Under the pieces are notes generated by a model. The model did not search any database. It saw only the letters and a program-made list of their open reading frames with translations, and was not told where the DNA came from. The translations under genes were made by a program, and so were the position numbers. From Bacteroidota bacterium (GTDB taxonomy: Bacteria; Bacteroidota; Bacteroidia; AKYH767-A; 2013-40CM-41-45): 64,000 nt of DNA. This document shows, one piece after another, positions 1 through 9,384 of this stretch (position 1 is the stretch's first letter; every line of letters begins with the position of its first letter). The stretch spans positions 62,001-126,000 of the forward strand of contig SHNE01000010.1 of assembly GCA_004295015.1 (NCBI GenBank), written 5' to 3'.

Positions 1-611
1 AGGCTTGTGAGGTAATTACGACTTTCAGGACCTAGATTACAAATCAAGTCAATTATAGAAAGGTTGGCCTTAAAACCATGACGATTTTCAAAAACCTGAT
101 AGTATCTTGGGAACACTTCGGTGCTTGTAATTTTTGGATGAAACAAGTTTCTGAAATCCTGAACTCCCGCCAGCTCTGCATATTCATCAGTCATATCAAC
201 CGAGAGCGGGAGTTTTAAAAGTTTAAAAATAAGTCGGAGACATTCTGTGTTAAAATTTAACAGATTCGTTTCGCCGGTGTTAAATAGTTTCACCAGATCC
301 TCTTTATAAAATTCAAAAAAGGGAGATTGCCCATAGGCTGAGGTGATGGATCGCCAGTGGGTTTTTTTCCATCCTTCCTCGTTTGCCATTGTAACTTCAT
401 CAATTGGACATTCTTTAAGATTATGGTGATGAATTGGAATCACAAGACTAAGAAGGCCATTTGCTCCGTAAATGTTACATCGATTCCGATAAGTTTGTTT
501 AATGAAATGCTCTTTCGATTCAATGATAACATTACCGGCACTAATGCATGATTTCAAATAGGAAATCGGAGGGAGGTAGGCAGTTGAGAGGAGAATTTTG
601 CCAAGTGCCAT
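1..611 (-). CDS. WbqC-family protein, 3' end cut by window edge
   Basis: I translated this minus-strand frame from an ATG at 609-611 to the window edge; it is open for about 203 residues without a stop. The start reads MALGKILLSTAYLPPISYL and the middle has the segment AYGQSPFFEFYKEDL, both typical of the WbqC-like family common in Bacteroidota. The end (SIIDLICNLGPESRNYL) is also family-like, so probably only a few C-terminal residues lie outside. The biochemical role of WbqC-like proteins is not established; some sit in polysaccharide loci. It starts 14 bases after the stop of the upstream lipoprotein gene on the same strand, so the two are probably co-transcribed. Confidence 0.85.
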   Translation of the reverse strand, partial: MALGKILLSTAYLPPISYLKSCISAGNVIIESKEHFIKQTYRNRCNIYGANGLLSLVIPIHHHNLKECPIDEVTMANEEGWKKTHWRSITSAYGQSPFFEFYKEDLVKLFNTGETNLLNFNTECLRLIFKLLKLPLSVDMTDEYAELAGVQDFRNLFHPKITSTEVFPRYYQVFENRHGFKANLSIIDLICNLGPESRNYLTS

Positions 612-625
612 TTCAAGCCAATTAA

Positions 626-2128
626 TTAACGACGTTCAAATGCACCCAAATCCGGAGCTGCACCTTGAGGACGTACATTTCCGTAAAAATCAAAATTCAG
701 AACCGGATCGGCAAGAAGTATGCTGCTAAGTCCTGCATCAATTGCCGGAGAAGAAAGGGAGTCCAATTCATAATTATTATTTTCGTAATCCCTGAAATAT
801 GGATTTGCATTACGAAGAATGGAGGTATAATTAGTCGGGTTAGATGTTGGAAATGACGGTTCAACTTTCAATATAGCATGATCAAAATGAAATTTAAACA
901 GTCCGGCAGCTGCATTTGGAAAAGAATCTAATGTAATTTCGTTATCAAGATTTCCATAGGCGATACAGTTTCCAAAATAAGCATCAAGTTGACGTACGTA
1001 TACCGCATTGCTGATAAAATAATTGTTCAAATAAATCAAAGGATCCTGTCGGTTACTGTTATTCCAAAAGTTGGCAAAAGTACATTGATAGAATTTATAA
1101 ACACCACCATAGAGCATCACCGCAGTTTGTCCACCACAATTTGCAAAGACACTATTATACGCTCTAATATCAGCTCCGTTGAGTGAAATTCCGGCGCCTG
1201 CCATATTTTTAATGATGGTATTCTCCAAACGGAGTGATGGCTGTCCTGCAGTGTAAAAACTGTCAACTCTAAGGCCGATGTTTCCATTTTTAATAATTGC
1301 ATTTTTAATCACTGAATTTTGCGAGCCTCTACCGGGAGCATTACTTGTTCCTAAAAGATTTGCAACAGTGAGGTTTGATAGCCATATCAAATCCCATTGT
1401 CCGGGAATGTCTTTATAAGCTTCACCCAATCTATCGCCTTGAATATTTACCGGCTCAGTTTGAGTTCCATTAATATTTAATGAACCGGAGGACAAGACCA
1501 CAATACCTGAGCCGGGATGAATATGTACCATTGCGCCGGCATTAATTGTCAAGGTGCATCCTGAGTCTACCAATGCATAGCCATACAAAACGTGCGGTTT
1601 GTCATTGGCCCAAATGTCATTGCAAGGAAGAATAAACAAAGTACGTGCGCCGCCGGAGTTGTTATTGGGACTATGAAAATACGCATCTTGACCCCAGGCA
1701 ACAAGATCTATATCCTGTAAATTTCCATTGGTTTCGAAAAGGATTGAGTCGGTAATAATCAATGGGGAACTTTGGTTATTAGGATCAACCGTAACTTCTA
1801 CAAATATAAAAATGCTGTCATTAGCACCAATTTCAATGTCATTAAACTCACGGCCCGGGATTCCATCAACATTGAGTCGGAAAGGAGAGGTGTTACCTGT
1901 AGCCAAACGTAAAGAGGAGATTTTAATACTTTTGTCTGCCGTATTATACACAGTAAATACCTCTGTGGAACTTCCAACAGTAGTAAATACGGTATCAAAG
2001 ACGATAGTATCCTGTGAAAAGTCTAACTTATGGTCAGCACCCGTCTCGAAGTCGTCTTTTTTACAAGCGCTTAAAAAGAGTATTGAAAGAGAAAGGAAGA
2101 GAGAAACCCGGATCAGAACTTTTTTCAT
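626..2128 (-). CDS. surface-type lipoprotein with right-handed beta-helix
   Basis: 500 residues. The N-terminus is a lipoprotein signal with lipobox LSAC, lipidated Cys22, followed by KKDD, a charged stretch resembling the export signal of surface-exposed Bacteroidota lipoproteins. Residues about 40-145 form an Ig-like region (DTVFTTVGSSTEVFTVYN) like the HYDIN/choice-of-anchor D type. Residues about 165-440 look like a parallel beta-helix, with repeated short hydrophobic/Asn/Gly turns (IKNAIIKNGNIGLRV, LENTIIKNMAGAGISL). The end, NVRPQGAAPDLGAFE, matches the choice-of-anchor Q motif. Function is unknown; polysaccharide binding or cleavage is possible for beta-helices but no catalytic residues can be assigned. 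It lies just upstream of the WbqC-like gene. Confidence 0.8.
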   Translation of the reverse strand: MKKVLIRVSLFLSLSILFLSACKKDDFETGADHKLDFSQDTIVFDTVFTTVGSSTEVFTVYNTADKSIKISSLRLATGNTSPFRLNVDGIPGREFNDIEIGANDSIFIFVEVTVDPNNQSSPLIITDSILFETNGNLQDIDLVAWGQDAYFHSPNNNSGGARTLFILPCNDIWANDKPHVLYGYALVDSGCTLTINAGAMVHIHPGSGIVVLSSGSLNINGTQTEPVNIQGDRLGEAYKDIPGQWDLIWLSNLTVANLLGTSNAPGRGSQNSVIKNAIIKNGNIGLRVDSFYTAGQPSLRLENTIIKNMAGAGISLNGADIRAYNSVFANCGGQTAVMLYGGVYKFYQCTFANFWNNSNRQDPLIYLNNYFISNAVYVRQLDAYFGNCIAYGNLDNEITLDSFPNAAAGLFKFHFDHAILKVEPSFPTSNPTNYTSILRNANPYFRDYENNNYELDSLSSPAIDAGLSSILLADPVLNFDFYGNVRPQGAAPDLGAFERR

Positions 2129-2257
2129 GGAGGGTAAAGATAGGGTATAATTTGATCGAAGAAAATGCTTGTTACCGGAAGGTTTTCGAATTAATTAAAC
2201 GTAGATAAATTGATGAAATTGTGTTTTTACAATTCCATGCAAGCTGATAGAGGCCAT

Positions 2258-2306
2258 AAAAAAAGCCGGGCAATTGTCTGTTGAGACAAACTTACCCGGC
2301 CTTTTT
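2258..2306 (-). terminator. intrinsic terminator after the T9SS gene
   Basis: Stem GCCGGG/CCCGGC encloses an inner TTGTCT/AGACAA hairpin. On the minus strand it is followed by a run of seven T. It lies 14 bases past the stop of the gene at 2320-3225. The plus side also has five T, so it may work in both directions. Confidence 0.85.
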
Positions 2307-2319
2307 CTAATTAATAAGC

Positions 2320-3225
2320 TTAGTTCTTGATAAAATTTCTTTTTGTTTTTTCACCTGCAAGTTCAAGCACGAAAGAGTAAGCCCCTGATGACAGGGAAGC
2401 AGCGCTAAAGCTTGCTTTTGTTTGTCCTTTGTTCACTGCAAAAGAAATTACGGATTGTCCTAGCGTGTTGTAAATTCGAACGATTCCATTTTCAGACAGA
2501 GGCTGAGCAAAGTCAATATTTAATCTGTCTGCCACCGGATTAGGGTAAACACTGAGTTCAAGACCTGCATCCACTTTTACTATAGCAGTTGGAAAGTCAA
2601 CTGAAAATGCGTCAATACCAATTGTAGTGCTATTGATACCGGCAGAACCTCCATCAGGTACGTTATACCTGAAAGCAATACGGCAATCAGTTGGCCCGCT
2701 TAGGCCACTAATGGTAGCTGAAAACTGACCCCAATAATCCTGAGGATAAGCTGCAGTATCCAATGAAAGTGTAGGGTTAACCTGCACTAACAATTCCGTA
2801 AAATCTCCAACAGAAGTATCCGTTGAACCTACGTTGAGTGTGTTCAGGATATTCAAACGGAGATCCAGTCTGTCCGGATAGGCGGCATTGTTATAGGATG
2901 AGGTGTAAAAACTAACCACATCACCATTTTTAAGATTGATCATAGGTGTGATCAACCAGTTGCTGATATTGCCGTTTGTTCCGGTTGAGTTAAAGCTGAC
3001 CTCTGCATAGGAGTCAACTGCGCCATTATAAGCTGACACTGCAAGGCCAGTTCCGTTATGCCAAACTTCTGTACCGACAGGTACACTGTTGTTTTGTGCA
3101 GTCCATCCACCTGAAGAGATGAGAGTAGCTACCGCATCGAAATTTTCTGAAAATAAATTTTGGGCATTCGCAGCGGTAAAGCTGAGGCAAGAGAATATTA
3201 CAATTAAGGTGTAGAGTTTTTTCAT
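2320..3225 (-). CDS. T9SS-exported protein, choice-of-anchor J domain
   Basis: 301 residues. A Sec signal peptide (cleavage probably after AANA, near residue 21) is followed by a domain beginning NLFSENFDAVATLISSGGWT, typical of the choice-of-anchor J / cleaved-adhesin family found in extracellular Bacteroidota proteins. Residues about 222-301 are a type A T9SS sorting domain: LSVYPNPVADRLNI, then GIVRIYNTLGQ, LSSGAYSFVLE and a basic end KRNFIKN. The product should cross the outer membrane through the T9SS and be attached or released. Ligand and role are unknown. It is monocistronic, with its own terminator. Confidence 0.88.
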   Translation of the reverse strand: MKKLYTLIVIFSCLSFTAANAQNLFSENFDAVATLISSGGWTAQNNSVPVGTEVWHNGTGLAVSAYNGAVDSYAEVSFNSTGTNGNISNWLITPMINLKNGDVVSFYTSSYNNAAYPDRLDLRLNILNTLNVGSTDTSVGDFTELLVQVNPTLSLDTAAYPQDYWGQFSATISGLSGPTDCRIAFRYNVPDGGSAGINSTTIGIDAFSVDFPTAIVKVDAGLELSVYPNPVADRLNIDFAQPLSENGIVRIYNTLGQSVISFAVNKGQTKASFSAASLSSGAYSFVLELAGEKTKRNFIKN

Positions 3226-3486
3226 TGGATTTGGTTTAGGTTGATTTGGTCATAAAAATACTAAAAAGAGCTTTCCAAAAGTCCGGGTCGCTTATTTTTA
3301 CAAAAACTATTGCCTTGATTTACATTCAAATAGAACCTGATGCCAGTGGGGTTGGGAAAACTTCAGAAAATGCGTAGCAAGCTGTATCAATCGCAGGTTG
3401 AATTGTTGCGATAGATAAATTATAAATGGGAGTTCTTGCGGAGAAATATGTACTCAGAAAATTGATTTAGTTTGTTAAACTACAAA

Positions 3487-5193
3487 TCATACTTCCGAAA
3501 ACATCTTCAGTTTTTCCTTTAGCAGTTTTAGTTCTTCTCTTGCATTGGCTAAATTACTTTCAACTTCTGCGAGCAATCCACCCATGTTTTTAGAATTTTG
3601 AAAGAAGCCTAAATTGTTTTCGTATTGGTTGATCGTCGACTGAAGTTTATTGATTTTATCTTTGATAAGATTTTGTTCCTTCTTCATTAAATTTCCCGAC
3701 TCATCTGAACGTGACAACATCTCCACATTGTTTCTGAATTTATGCATGTGGCGATCTTTGTTTTCCATCTTTACACCGTCATACTTAGCATCCAACGCTG
3801 TTTTAAATTTCTCCCAGATTTTCTGTTTTTCTTTGAAGGGAACGTGTGAAATGGACTTCCATTCCTCAGAAAATGCACGCAATGCCTGCAAGTCATCTTC
3901 AGTTTTACCCGAGAGTTCGAAGGCTTCAACACGTTTGACCAATTCCTGCTTCTTTTCCAGGTTGATCAATTGTTCAGCGTCGCGTGATTTAAATTGATCG
4001 CGTTTAGCATTGAAAAACTTATCGCAGGCATCTCTGAATTTCTTCCACAATTTATTTTCTTCCCATGGTTCAACATGTCCTGCGTCTTTCCAATCTTTTT
4101 GGAGATTGAGAATTTCTTTTGTGCTTTCGTCCCAATTTTCATGTTCAGCATTAGCGATAGCTTCTGCCTTTTCGATGATCGCCACTTTTTTTTCCTTATT
4201 ATCTTTTTGGGTCTTTTTTATTGCATTAAAGAACTCCCTCTTTTTACCGTAAAATGTATTCAAAGCAGCCCTGAACTCGTGCCAGATTTTATCGTTTTCC
4301 TTTTTAGGGCCATAACCAATTGTCTTCCATTCCTCAAAAATTCCATTGAGGGTGTCGGTCATTGTTTGCCACTGTTTTGGTTTGTCAAATTCTTCAGCGG
4401 CAATACCTTTTGCTCTTTCAAGCAAAGCTTGTTTCAAAACCAGGTTGCCGGCTTCTTCTTTTTGCCTTACCTGGTAGTGAACCCTGATTTTCTGGTAAAC
4501 CTGACCAATGAGTTCACGATATCTTTTTCTGAGTTCGTCAATGGTTTCAGGTGGAGTAGGACCCAGTTCGGACCATTCCATTCTGTACAGGCTAATCATC
4601 CTTTCGATTCCGTTGATAGACTCAATTTGAAGCAATGCTTCAATTTTCACCAGAAGTTGTTGGCGGTGTTCGAGGTTTCGTTTGAAATCAAGTTCACGTA
4701 AATCTTTACTCAACTTCATATTATAATAGAAGTTGTGTACGTGTCTATGATAAACACTTTGAATATTTTTGTATTCGCGGTTAGGGACGTTTCCTATCTC
4801 ATTCCATTTCGACTGTAGTTCGTTGAATTGAGAAAAGGCTTTACCGATATTTGTTTCTTCGGCGATTAATTTTTCAAGATCTGCTATGACCTGTTCTTTA
4901 GCCTTTATTCTGGACTGAACTTCGTCATTTTTCATTTTCTTCAGCATCTTTTCTCTGTCGTAGAGAATATGCAGAAGTTCATTGAACCTGTCATCGTGCG
5001 GATCTTTTGGAGCCGCAAAATCATCGGCATTTCCTCCTTCATTCATGAATGCCTGTAGTTGATTCTGCTGAATCTTTTCACATTCGCTGAGGTAGCTGTT
5101 TTTTAATTCATCCGCTTTGGAAAATACTTCTTCCTGAATGTTTTCTTTAACCAGTTCTTCTAATTTGGAAATTATTTCTTCCTTCATAACCAT
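3487..5193 (-). CDS. DUF349 repeat protein
   Basis: 568 residues, almost entirely charged alpha-helix, built of repeated DUF349 modules of about 70-75 residues. Each carries a W-x(5-7)-G/H core such as EWKTIGYGPKKENDKIWHEFR, KDWKDAGHVEPWEENKLWKKF and EWKSISHVPFKEKQKIWEKF. The last 60 residues look like a coiled coil. No signal peptide, so cytoplasmic. DUF349 proteins are widespread in Bacteroidota and have no firmly assigned reaction. Two in-frame ATGs (5193 and 5187) are both possible starts. It has no close same-strand neighbour and is probably transcribed alone. Confidence 0.88.
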   Translation of the reverse strand: MVMKEEIISKLEELVKENIQEEVFSKADELKNSYLSECEKIQQNQLQAFMNEGGNADDFAAPKDPHDDRFNELLHILYDREKMLKKMKNDEVQSRIKAKEQVIADLEKLIAEETNIGKAFSQFNELQSKWNEIGNVPNREYKNIQSVYHRHVHNFYYNMKLSKDLRELDFKRNLEHRQQLLVKIEALLQIESINGIERMISLYRMEWSELGPTPPETIDELRKRYRELIGQVYQKIRVHYQVRQKEEAGNLVLKQALLERAKGIAAEEFDKPKQWQTMTDTLNGIFEEWKTIGYGPKKENDKIWHEFRAALNTFYGKKREFFNAIKKTQKDNKEKKVAIIEKAEAIANAEHENWDESTKEILNLQKDWKDAGHVEPWEENKLWKKFRDACDKFFNAKRDQFKSRDAEQLINLEKKQELVKRVEAFELSGKTEDDLQALRAFSEEWKSISHVPFKEKQKIWEKFKTALDAKYDGVKMENKDRHMHKFRNNVEMLSRSDESGNLMKKEQNLIKDKINKLQSTINQYENNLGFFQNSKNMGGLLAEVESNLANAREELKLLKEKLKMFSEV

Positions 5194-5499
5194 CAGACAT
5201 TTTAATCGCCTTTTCTATTTAAGGGCGAATCCCAAAATTGTTATTTGTTTTGGTGGGGGTGCGTAATCCGGCCTTGATTAAGCCGAAATTTGAGACAACC
5301 AATATAGGACAGAAGCGCTAATTTGTCAAGTTTATCTATCAGGTTTTCATTAAATTTCAGGAGAAGTCGGGCAGGGCTTAAGATGGGCTTGATCTGAAAA
5401 TTGTTCGATTTTAAGTGGGACATTTCTGAAATATGAGTAACATTCAGAATATCAGTACTTTACCGGCAAGTCGAGGCAATAAGTTTTCACTAATTTTCT
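5194..5499. other. gene-free stretch between divergent DUF349 and L31 genes
   Basis: I see no RNA gene or convincing coding frame. A 60-codon minus frame (5241-5423) has no family likeness. The right end runs into the L31 promoter. A short inverted repeat TTCTGA/TCAGAA near 5430-5450 is the only other structure noticed. Confidence 0.5.
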
Positions 5500-5529
5500 T
5501 TGTAATAATGATAATAATGCATACATTTG
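5500..5529 (+). promoter_or_regulatory. Bacteroidota promoter of the L31 gene
   Basis: TTG (5500-5502), 19 bases, then TACATTTG (5522-5529), matching the -33 TTG / -7 TAnnTTTG pattern of the primary sigma factor in this phylum. The L31 ATG follows 22 bases downstream. Confidence 0.8.
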
Positions 5530-5551
5530 CCACCCTTAAAAGAATAAAAAA

Positions 5552-5815
5552 ATGAAGAAAGATATTCATCCGCAGAACTATCGCATGGTTGTTTTCAAAG
5601 ATATTTCATGTGATTACAGCTTTATTACACGCTCGACCGTTGATACGAAAGACACCATCACATGGACAGATGGCAAAGAATATCCATTGGTGAAGCTGGA
5701 GATCAGCCATATGTCTCATCCTTTTTACACAGGTAAGATGAAGCTTATCGATACAGCGGGTCGTGTTGACAAATTCCGTAACCGTTACGCTAAAAAACAA
5801 GAGGTTAAGAAGTAA
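5552..5815 (+). CDS. rpmE2: 50S ribosomal protein L31 type B
   Basis: 87 residues, the usual length for type B L31. It begins [17 protein letters not shown] and contains [21 protein letters not shown], the family signature. The zinc-binding cysteine set of type A L31 is absent (only one Cys, near residue 23), as expected for the zinc-independent form. It belongs to the large ribosomal subunit at the central protuberance. It has its own strong promoter and its own terminator, so it is a single-gene unit. Confidence 0.97.
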   Translation: MKKDIHPQNYRMVVFKDISCDYSFITRSTVDTKDTITWTDGKEYPLVKLEISHMSHPFYTGKMKLIDTAGRVDKFRNRYAKKQEVKK

Positions 5816-5838
5816 TTCATGCTTCTTTGATATTTATA

Positions 5839-5869
5839 AGTCTCCGTACTACACGGAGACTTTTTTTTT
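5839..5869 (+). terminator. intrinsic terminator after rpmE2
   Basis: Nine-pair stem AGTCTCCGT/ACGGAGACT with a 5-base loop followed by nine T, starting about 24 bases after the L31 stop. Confidence 0.95.
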
Positions 5870-5882
5870 GTCTAACATTGGT

Positions 5883-5890
5883 TAATTTTG
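5883..5890 (+). promoter_or_regulatory. -7 box upstream of the nucleotidyltransferase gene
   Basis: TAATTTTG fits TAnnTTTG and lies 16 bases before the ATG at 5907, just past the L31 terminator. No TTG at the ideal -33 spacing was found. Confidence 0.55.
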
Positions 5891-5906
5891 AAGACACAAT
5901 TCCAAC

Positions 5907-7100
5907 ATGATGAATATTATTTTATTTGATGACGAAGCAAGAGCCGGTTTATTACCTCTTACTTTCACGCGTCCGATTTCAGAGTTGAGGATCGGAATTC
6001 TTACAATAAGAGCAAAATGGCAAAAGTATATTGATGGCAATTATTCCTGGCTCACAGAGAAGTATCTGAGTGAAAAGTATCCGAAGAAAGTTGGCCCGAA
6101 AAATATATTTATCAATGGTTCAGTTTCCCCGAATCTCTTATTGAAAGATGCGATCCTTTCTCTTAAACCGGGAGAGCAATTAATGAAGTCAGGTCTTTTG
6201 CTTGCTGTTCATGCAGAAGGAAGTGCGGCGATGGACTATCAGTCTATGGCCGATTTTCCGCCATCGAAGGTGGTCGAATTCAAGGGAGACTTTATGCGTA
6301 TCCGTTATGCTTGGGATCTTTTTTCGATGAATGAAAAAGCTATTGCGGAGGATTTTCATTTGATCACTGCAGGCAGGAAGTCGCAGAGTATTTCGTCTAC
6401 GAATCGTGTTGTGAATGCGGCCAACATCTTTCTTGAAGAGGGTGCAAAAGCTGAATGTTCAATCTTCAACGCGGGTGCCGGGTTTATTTATCTTGACAGA
6501 GATAGTGAAGTAATGGAAGGAAGTATGGTCAGAGGCTCATTTTCACTGGGAGAGCATTCTCAGTTAAAGATGGGTGCAAAAATTTATGGAGCAACGACAA
6601 TTGGTCCGCATTGTAAAGTAGGAGGTGAGGTAAATAATTCCGTGATAGCAGGCTATTCCAATAAAGCACATGATGGATTTCTTGGAAATTCAGTGTTGGG
6701 CGAATGGTGCAACCTTGGCGCAGATAGCAATAACTCCAATTTGAAGAACAATTATTCATTAGTTAAAGTCTGGAGTTTTGAAGAGGAGAGTTATATTAAT
6801 TCAGGATTGCAATTTTGCGGATTAATCATGGGTGACCATTCGAAATGCAGTATTAATACCATGTTTAATACAGGAACAGTTGTAGGCGTTAGTGCCAACA
6901 TCTTCGGAAATGGTTTTCCTCAAAAATATATTCCTTCCTTCTCCTGGGGTGGCTCAGAAGGGTTTTCAACTTACCGTCTCGAAGAAGCTACAGAGGTTGC
7001 CCAAAGAGTATTTGAGAGACGCAGTGAGAAGTTTGATGATGTCGAACAAAGAATTTTTCGTCATCTGTTTGATTCTACAACTATTCATAGAGCCTGGTAA
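5907..7100 (+). CDS. GlmU-family sugar nucleotidyltransferase
   Basis: 397 residues. The N-terminus (MNIILFDDEARAGLLPLTFTRPISELRIG) is the start of the NTP_transf_4 type nucleotidyltransferase-like domain. Residues about 185-350 show hexapeptide-like repeats (GSMVRGSFSLGEHSQLKMGAKIYG and similar) of a left-handed beta-helix, the same fold order as GlmU. Bacteroidota homologues are often labelled glucose-1-phosphate thymidylyltransferase or GlmU family, but the substrate is not proven. The classical N-terminal GxGTRMxP loop is not visible, so activity as a normal sugar-1-phosphate nucleotidyltransferase is uncertain. Second ATG at 5910. Neighbouring L31 is typical context in this phylum. Confidence 0.82.
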   Translation: MMNIILFDDEARAGLLPLTFTRPISELRIGILTIRAKWQKYIDGNYSWLTEKYLSEKYPKKVGPKNIFINGSVSPNLLLKDAILSLKPGEQLMKSGLLLAVHAEGSAAMDYQSMADFPPSKVVEFKGDFMRIRYAWDLFSMNEKAIAEDFHLITAGRKSQSISSTNRVVNAANIFLEEGAKAECSIFNAGAGFIYLDRDSEVMEGSMVRGSFSLGEHSQLKMGAKIYGATTIGPHCKVGGEVNNSVIAGYSNKAHDGFLGNSVLGEWCNLGADSNNSNLKNNYSLVKVWSFEEESYINSGLQFCGLIMGDHSKCSINTMFNTGTVVGVSANIFGNGFPQKYIPSFSWGGSEGFSTYRLEEATEVAQRVFERRSEKFDDVEQRIFRHLFDSTTIHRAW

Positions 7101-7182
7101 ATAATCCTGTTGTGATTTCGTTCTGATTCTTACGATCAATCAATTGTTTAATACTTATACTTATACTTAGATTCCAAATACC

Positions 7183-7740
7183 ATGAATGAGTTAGCCGAT
7201 GTCCTGATGTATTTTGTGCCCGCAATGCTGGTAATGATCGGTATGTTTGTATTAGTCAAGAAATTTATAAATGCACAGAGTGCTGAGGTGAAAAATTTCC
7301 TTGAGCGGGATTTAAAAATGAAGATGTCTGAGGAGAAGAATAATCGTTCACGCGAATCACAGCCATTGAAATTGCAGGCTTATGAGAGACTGATACTTTT
7401 TCTTGAACGAATTTCGCCCAATAGTATTTTGCTTAGAGTAAACAGGGCAGGCATGTCTGCTGCTCAGTTGCACTCCGATTTGTTGGCTACAGTCAGGGCC
7501 GAGTATGAACATAATTTATCACAGCAACTTTATGTTTCTGAGCAGGCCTGGGAGGAAGTGCAGTCTGCCAAAGAAACGATGATTAAACTTTTCCATCTCT
7601 CGTTTAAACTTGCCGGCAACAATGCAAGCGGAATGCAAATGAGTAGTCAGATTTTTGAACAGGTTCTGAAGTTGGAAAGCACTCCTACACAACAAGCCAT
7701 TGATTTTATTAAAGCTGAAGCCCGTCAAATGTTGGAATAG
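7183..7740 (+). CDS. small membrane-anchored protein (DUF7935-like)
   Basis: 185 residues. One N-terminal membrane segment at about residues 7-25 (VLMYFVPAMLVMIGMFVLVKKF), then a cytoplasmic helical domain with a run of charged residues and the segment LQAYERLILFLERISPNSILLRV, which I recognise as a conserved Bacteroidota family of unknown function. It sits 46 bases upstream of the mutase gene on the same strand and 82 bases after the nucleotidyltransferase gene, so it may be part of one transcript. A triple TTATAC hexamer repeat lies just upstream of its start (around 7155-7172). Confidence 0.7.
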   Translation: MNELADVLMYFVPAMLVMIGMFVLVKKFINAQSAEVKNFLERDLKMKMSEEKNNRSRESQPLKLQAYERLILFLERISPNSILLRVNRAGMSAAQLHSDLLATVRAEYEHNLSQQLYVSEQAWEEVQSAKETMIKLFHLSFKLAGNNASGMQMSSQIFEQVLKLESTPTQQAIDFIKAEARQMLE

Positions 7741-7786
7741 TTTCACAGATTTTGATTGATTTCAACCATCCCATAGCCACGATCGC

Positions 7787-9352
7787 ATGAAGAAAGAAAC
7801 CAGTGAAGAGAAGAAATTTATAACTGACAGCGGAATTGAAATTGCGAGGGTGTATACGGAGCATGCTACGAGCAAAGAACAGCCGGGTGAGTTCCCGTTT
7901 ACAAGAGGTGTTCAGTCTGATATGTACCGTAGCCGATTGTGGACGATGAGGCAGTATGCCGGATTTTCTACCGCTGAAGAATCGAATAAAAGATACCATT
8001 ATCTGCTTGCACAAGGAACTACAGGACTATCCGTAGCATTTGACCTTCCTACACAGATAGGATTTGATTCTGATCACGAATTATCGGAAGGTGAAGTGGG
8101 TAAAGCCGGAGTTGCTATTGACAGTCTTAAGGACATGGAAGTTTTGTTTGATGGGATTAGTTTAGAAACGATAACCACATCCATGACCATCAATTCCACG
8201 GCTTCCATTCTTTTAGCCTTGTATGTAGCATTGGCTAAAAAGCAAGGAGCCGACTTAAAGAAGATAAGTGGAACGATTCAGAATGATATACTGAAGGAGT
8301 ATGCGGCAAGAGGTACTTATATCTATCCGCCACAACCCAGCATGCGGATCATCACAGATATTTTTGAATATTGCAGCAAGGAAGTGCCACGCTGGAATAC
8401 AATTTCCATTTCAGGATATCATATTCGTGAGGCAGGATCTACTGCTGCTCAGGAATTAGCTTTTACACTTGCAAATGGTAAAGCGTATGTAAGAGCAGCA
8501 CTGGAAAAAGGACTGGATATAAATGTTTTCGGAAAGCGTTTGTCGTTCTTTTTCAATGCTCACAATAATTTATTTCAGGAGGTCGCCAAATTCAGAGCTG
8601 CACGACGAATGTGGGCCTCTATTATGAAAGATTTGGGAGCGACAGAAGATCGTGCTATGATGTTACGGTTCCACACTCAAACGGGTGGGTCTACACTAAC
8701 AGCTCAGCAGCCAATGAACAATATTATGCGTGTGACCTTACAGGCTTTATCTGCTGTCTTAGGCGGAACTCAATCTTTACATACTAATGGATACGATGAA
8801 GCATTAAGTTTGCCAACTGAGGAAGCTGCCAGAATCGCCTTGAGAACACAGCAAATCATAGGCTATGAAAGTGGGGTAACTGATACTGTAGACCCATTGG
8901 CAGGATCATTTTTTGTTGAGAGTCTGACTGATGAATTAGAGAAAAAGTCATGGGAATATATTAATAAGATAGAAGCCATGGGTGGCTCAGTGAAGGCCAT
9001 TGAAGCAGGATACATTCAAAATGAGATTGCAGGAGCATCTTATCGCTATCAGCAAGACGTACAGAATTCCGGGAAAATACTTGTTGGTGTAAATCAGTTT
9101 GAAATGGAAGAGAAGGTATTCGATAAAGTTTTTTCTGTAGACGATTCGATCAGACAAGTTCAGATTGAAAAAATCAAAACATTAAAAGCACAACGTGATA
9201 ATGCTGCTGTTAAAAATTGTCTGGCTAAGATAGAACAAGATGCCAACAATGGAACGAATCTTATGCCGGGAATAATTTCCGCTGTAGAAAACTATGCAAC
9301 CTTAGGTGAGATTTCGGATGTAATGAGAAAGGTTTTCGGAGAATACCGGTAA
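7787..9352 (+). CDS. methylmalonyl-CoA mutase catalytic chain (no B12 domain)
   Basis: 521 residues covering only the substrate-binding TIM-barrel part of acyl-CoA mutases; the cobalamin domain (about 130-200 residues, DxHxxG) is missing, so it must pair with a separate B12 subunit not in this window. Key residues that separate methylmalonyl-CoA mutase from isobutyryl-type mutases appear conserved: Tyr57 in RQYAGFST and Arg175 in KEYAARGTY, with Gln165 in GTIQND. The offset of 32 to the Propionibacterium enzyme numbering (Tyr89, Arg207) is constant. The reaction would be reversible conversion of succinyl-CoA and methylmalonyl-CoA in propionate or odd-chain metabolism. It faces the ftsB-like gene convergently. 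Confidence 0.88.
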   Translation: MKKETSEEKKFITDSGIEIARVYTEHATSKEQPGEFPFTRGVQSDMYRSRLWTMRQYAGFSTAEESNKRYHYLLAQGTTGLSVAFDLPTQIGFDSDHELSEGEVGKAGVAIDSLKDMEVLFDGISLETITTSMTINSTASILLALYVALAKKQGADLKKISGTIQNDILKEYAARGTYIYPPQPSMRIITDIFEYCSKEVPRWNTISISGYHIREAGSTAAQELAFTLANGKAYVRAALEKGLDINVFGKRLSFFFNAHNNLFQEVAKFRAARRMWASIMKDLGATEDRAMMLRFHTQTGGSTLTAQQPMNNIMRVTLQALSAVLGGTQSLHTNGYDEALSLPTEEAARIALRTQQIIGYESGVTDTVDPLAGSFFVESLTDELEKKSWEYINKIEAMGGSVKAIEAGYIQNEIAGASYRYQQDVQNSGKILVGVNQFEMEEKVFDKVFSVDDSIRQVQIEKIKTLKAQRDNAAVKNCLAKIEQDANNGTNLMPGIISAVENYATLGEISDVMRKVFGEYR

Positions 9353-9384
9353 TAAATTCGTAAGATTGAGCAGTAAATACCGAA

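Noticed and set aside
3994-4701. 235-codon plus frame opposite the DUF349 gene
   Set aside because: Shadow of a Lys/Glu-rich helical protein; Phe/Leu-rich composition results from reading the opposite strand.
5241-5423. 60-codon minus frame between DUF349 and L31
   Set aside because: No family likeness, no promoter box, and composition of ordinary AT-rich spacer.
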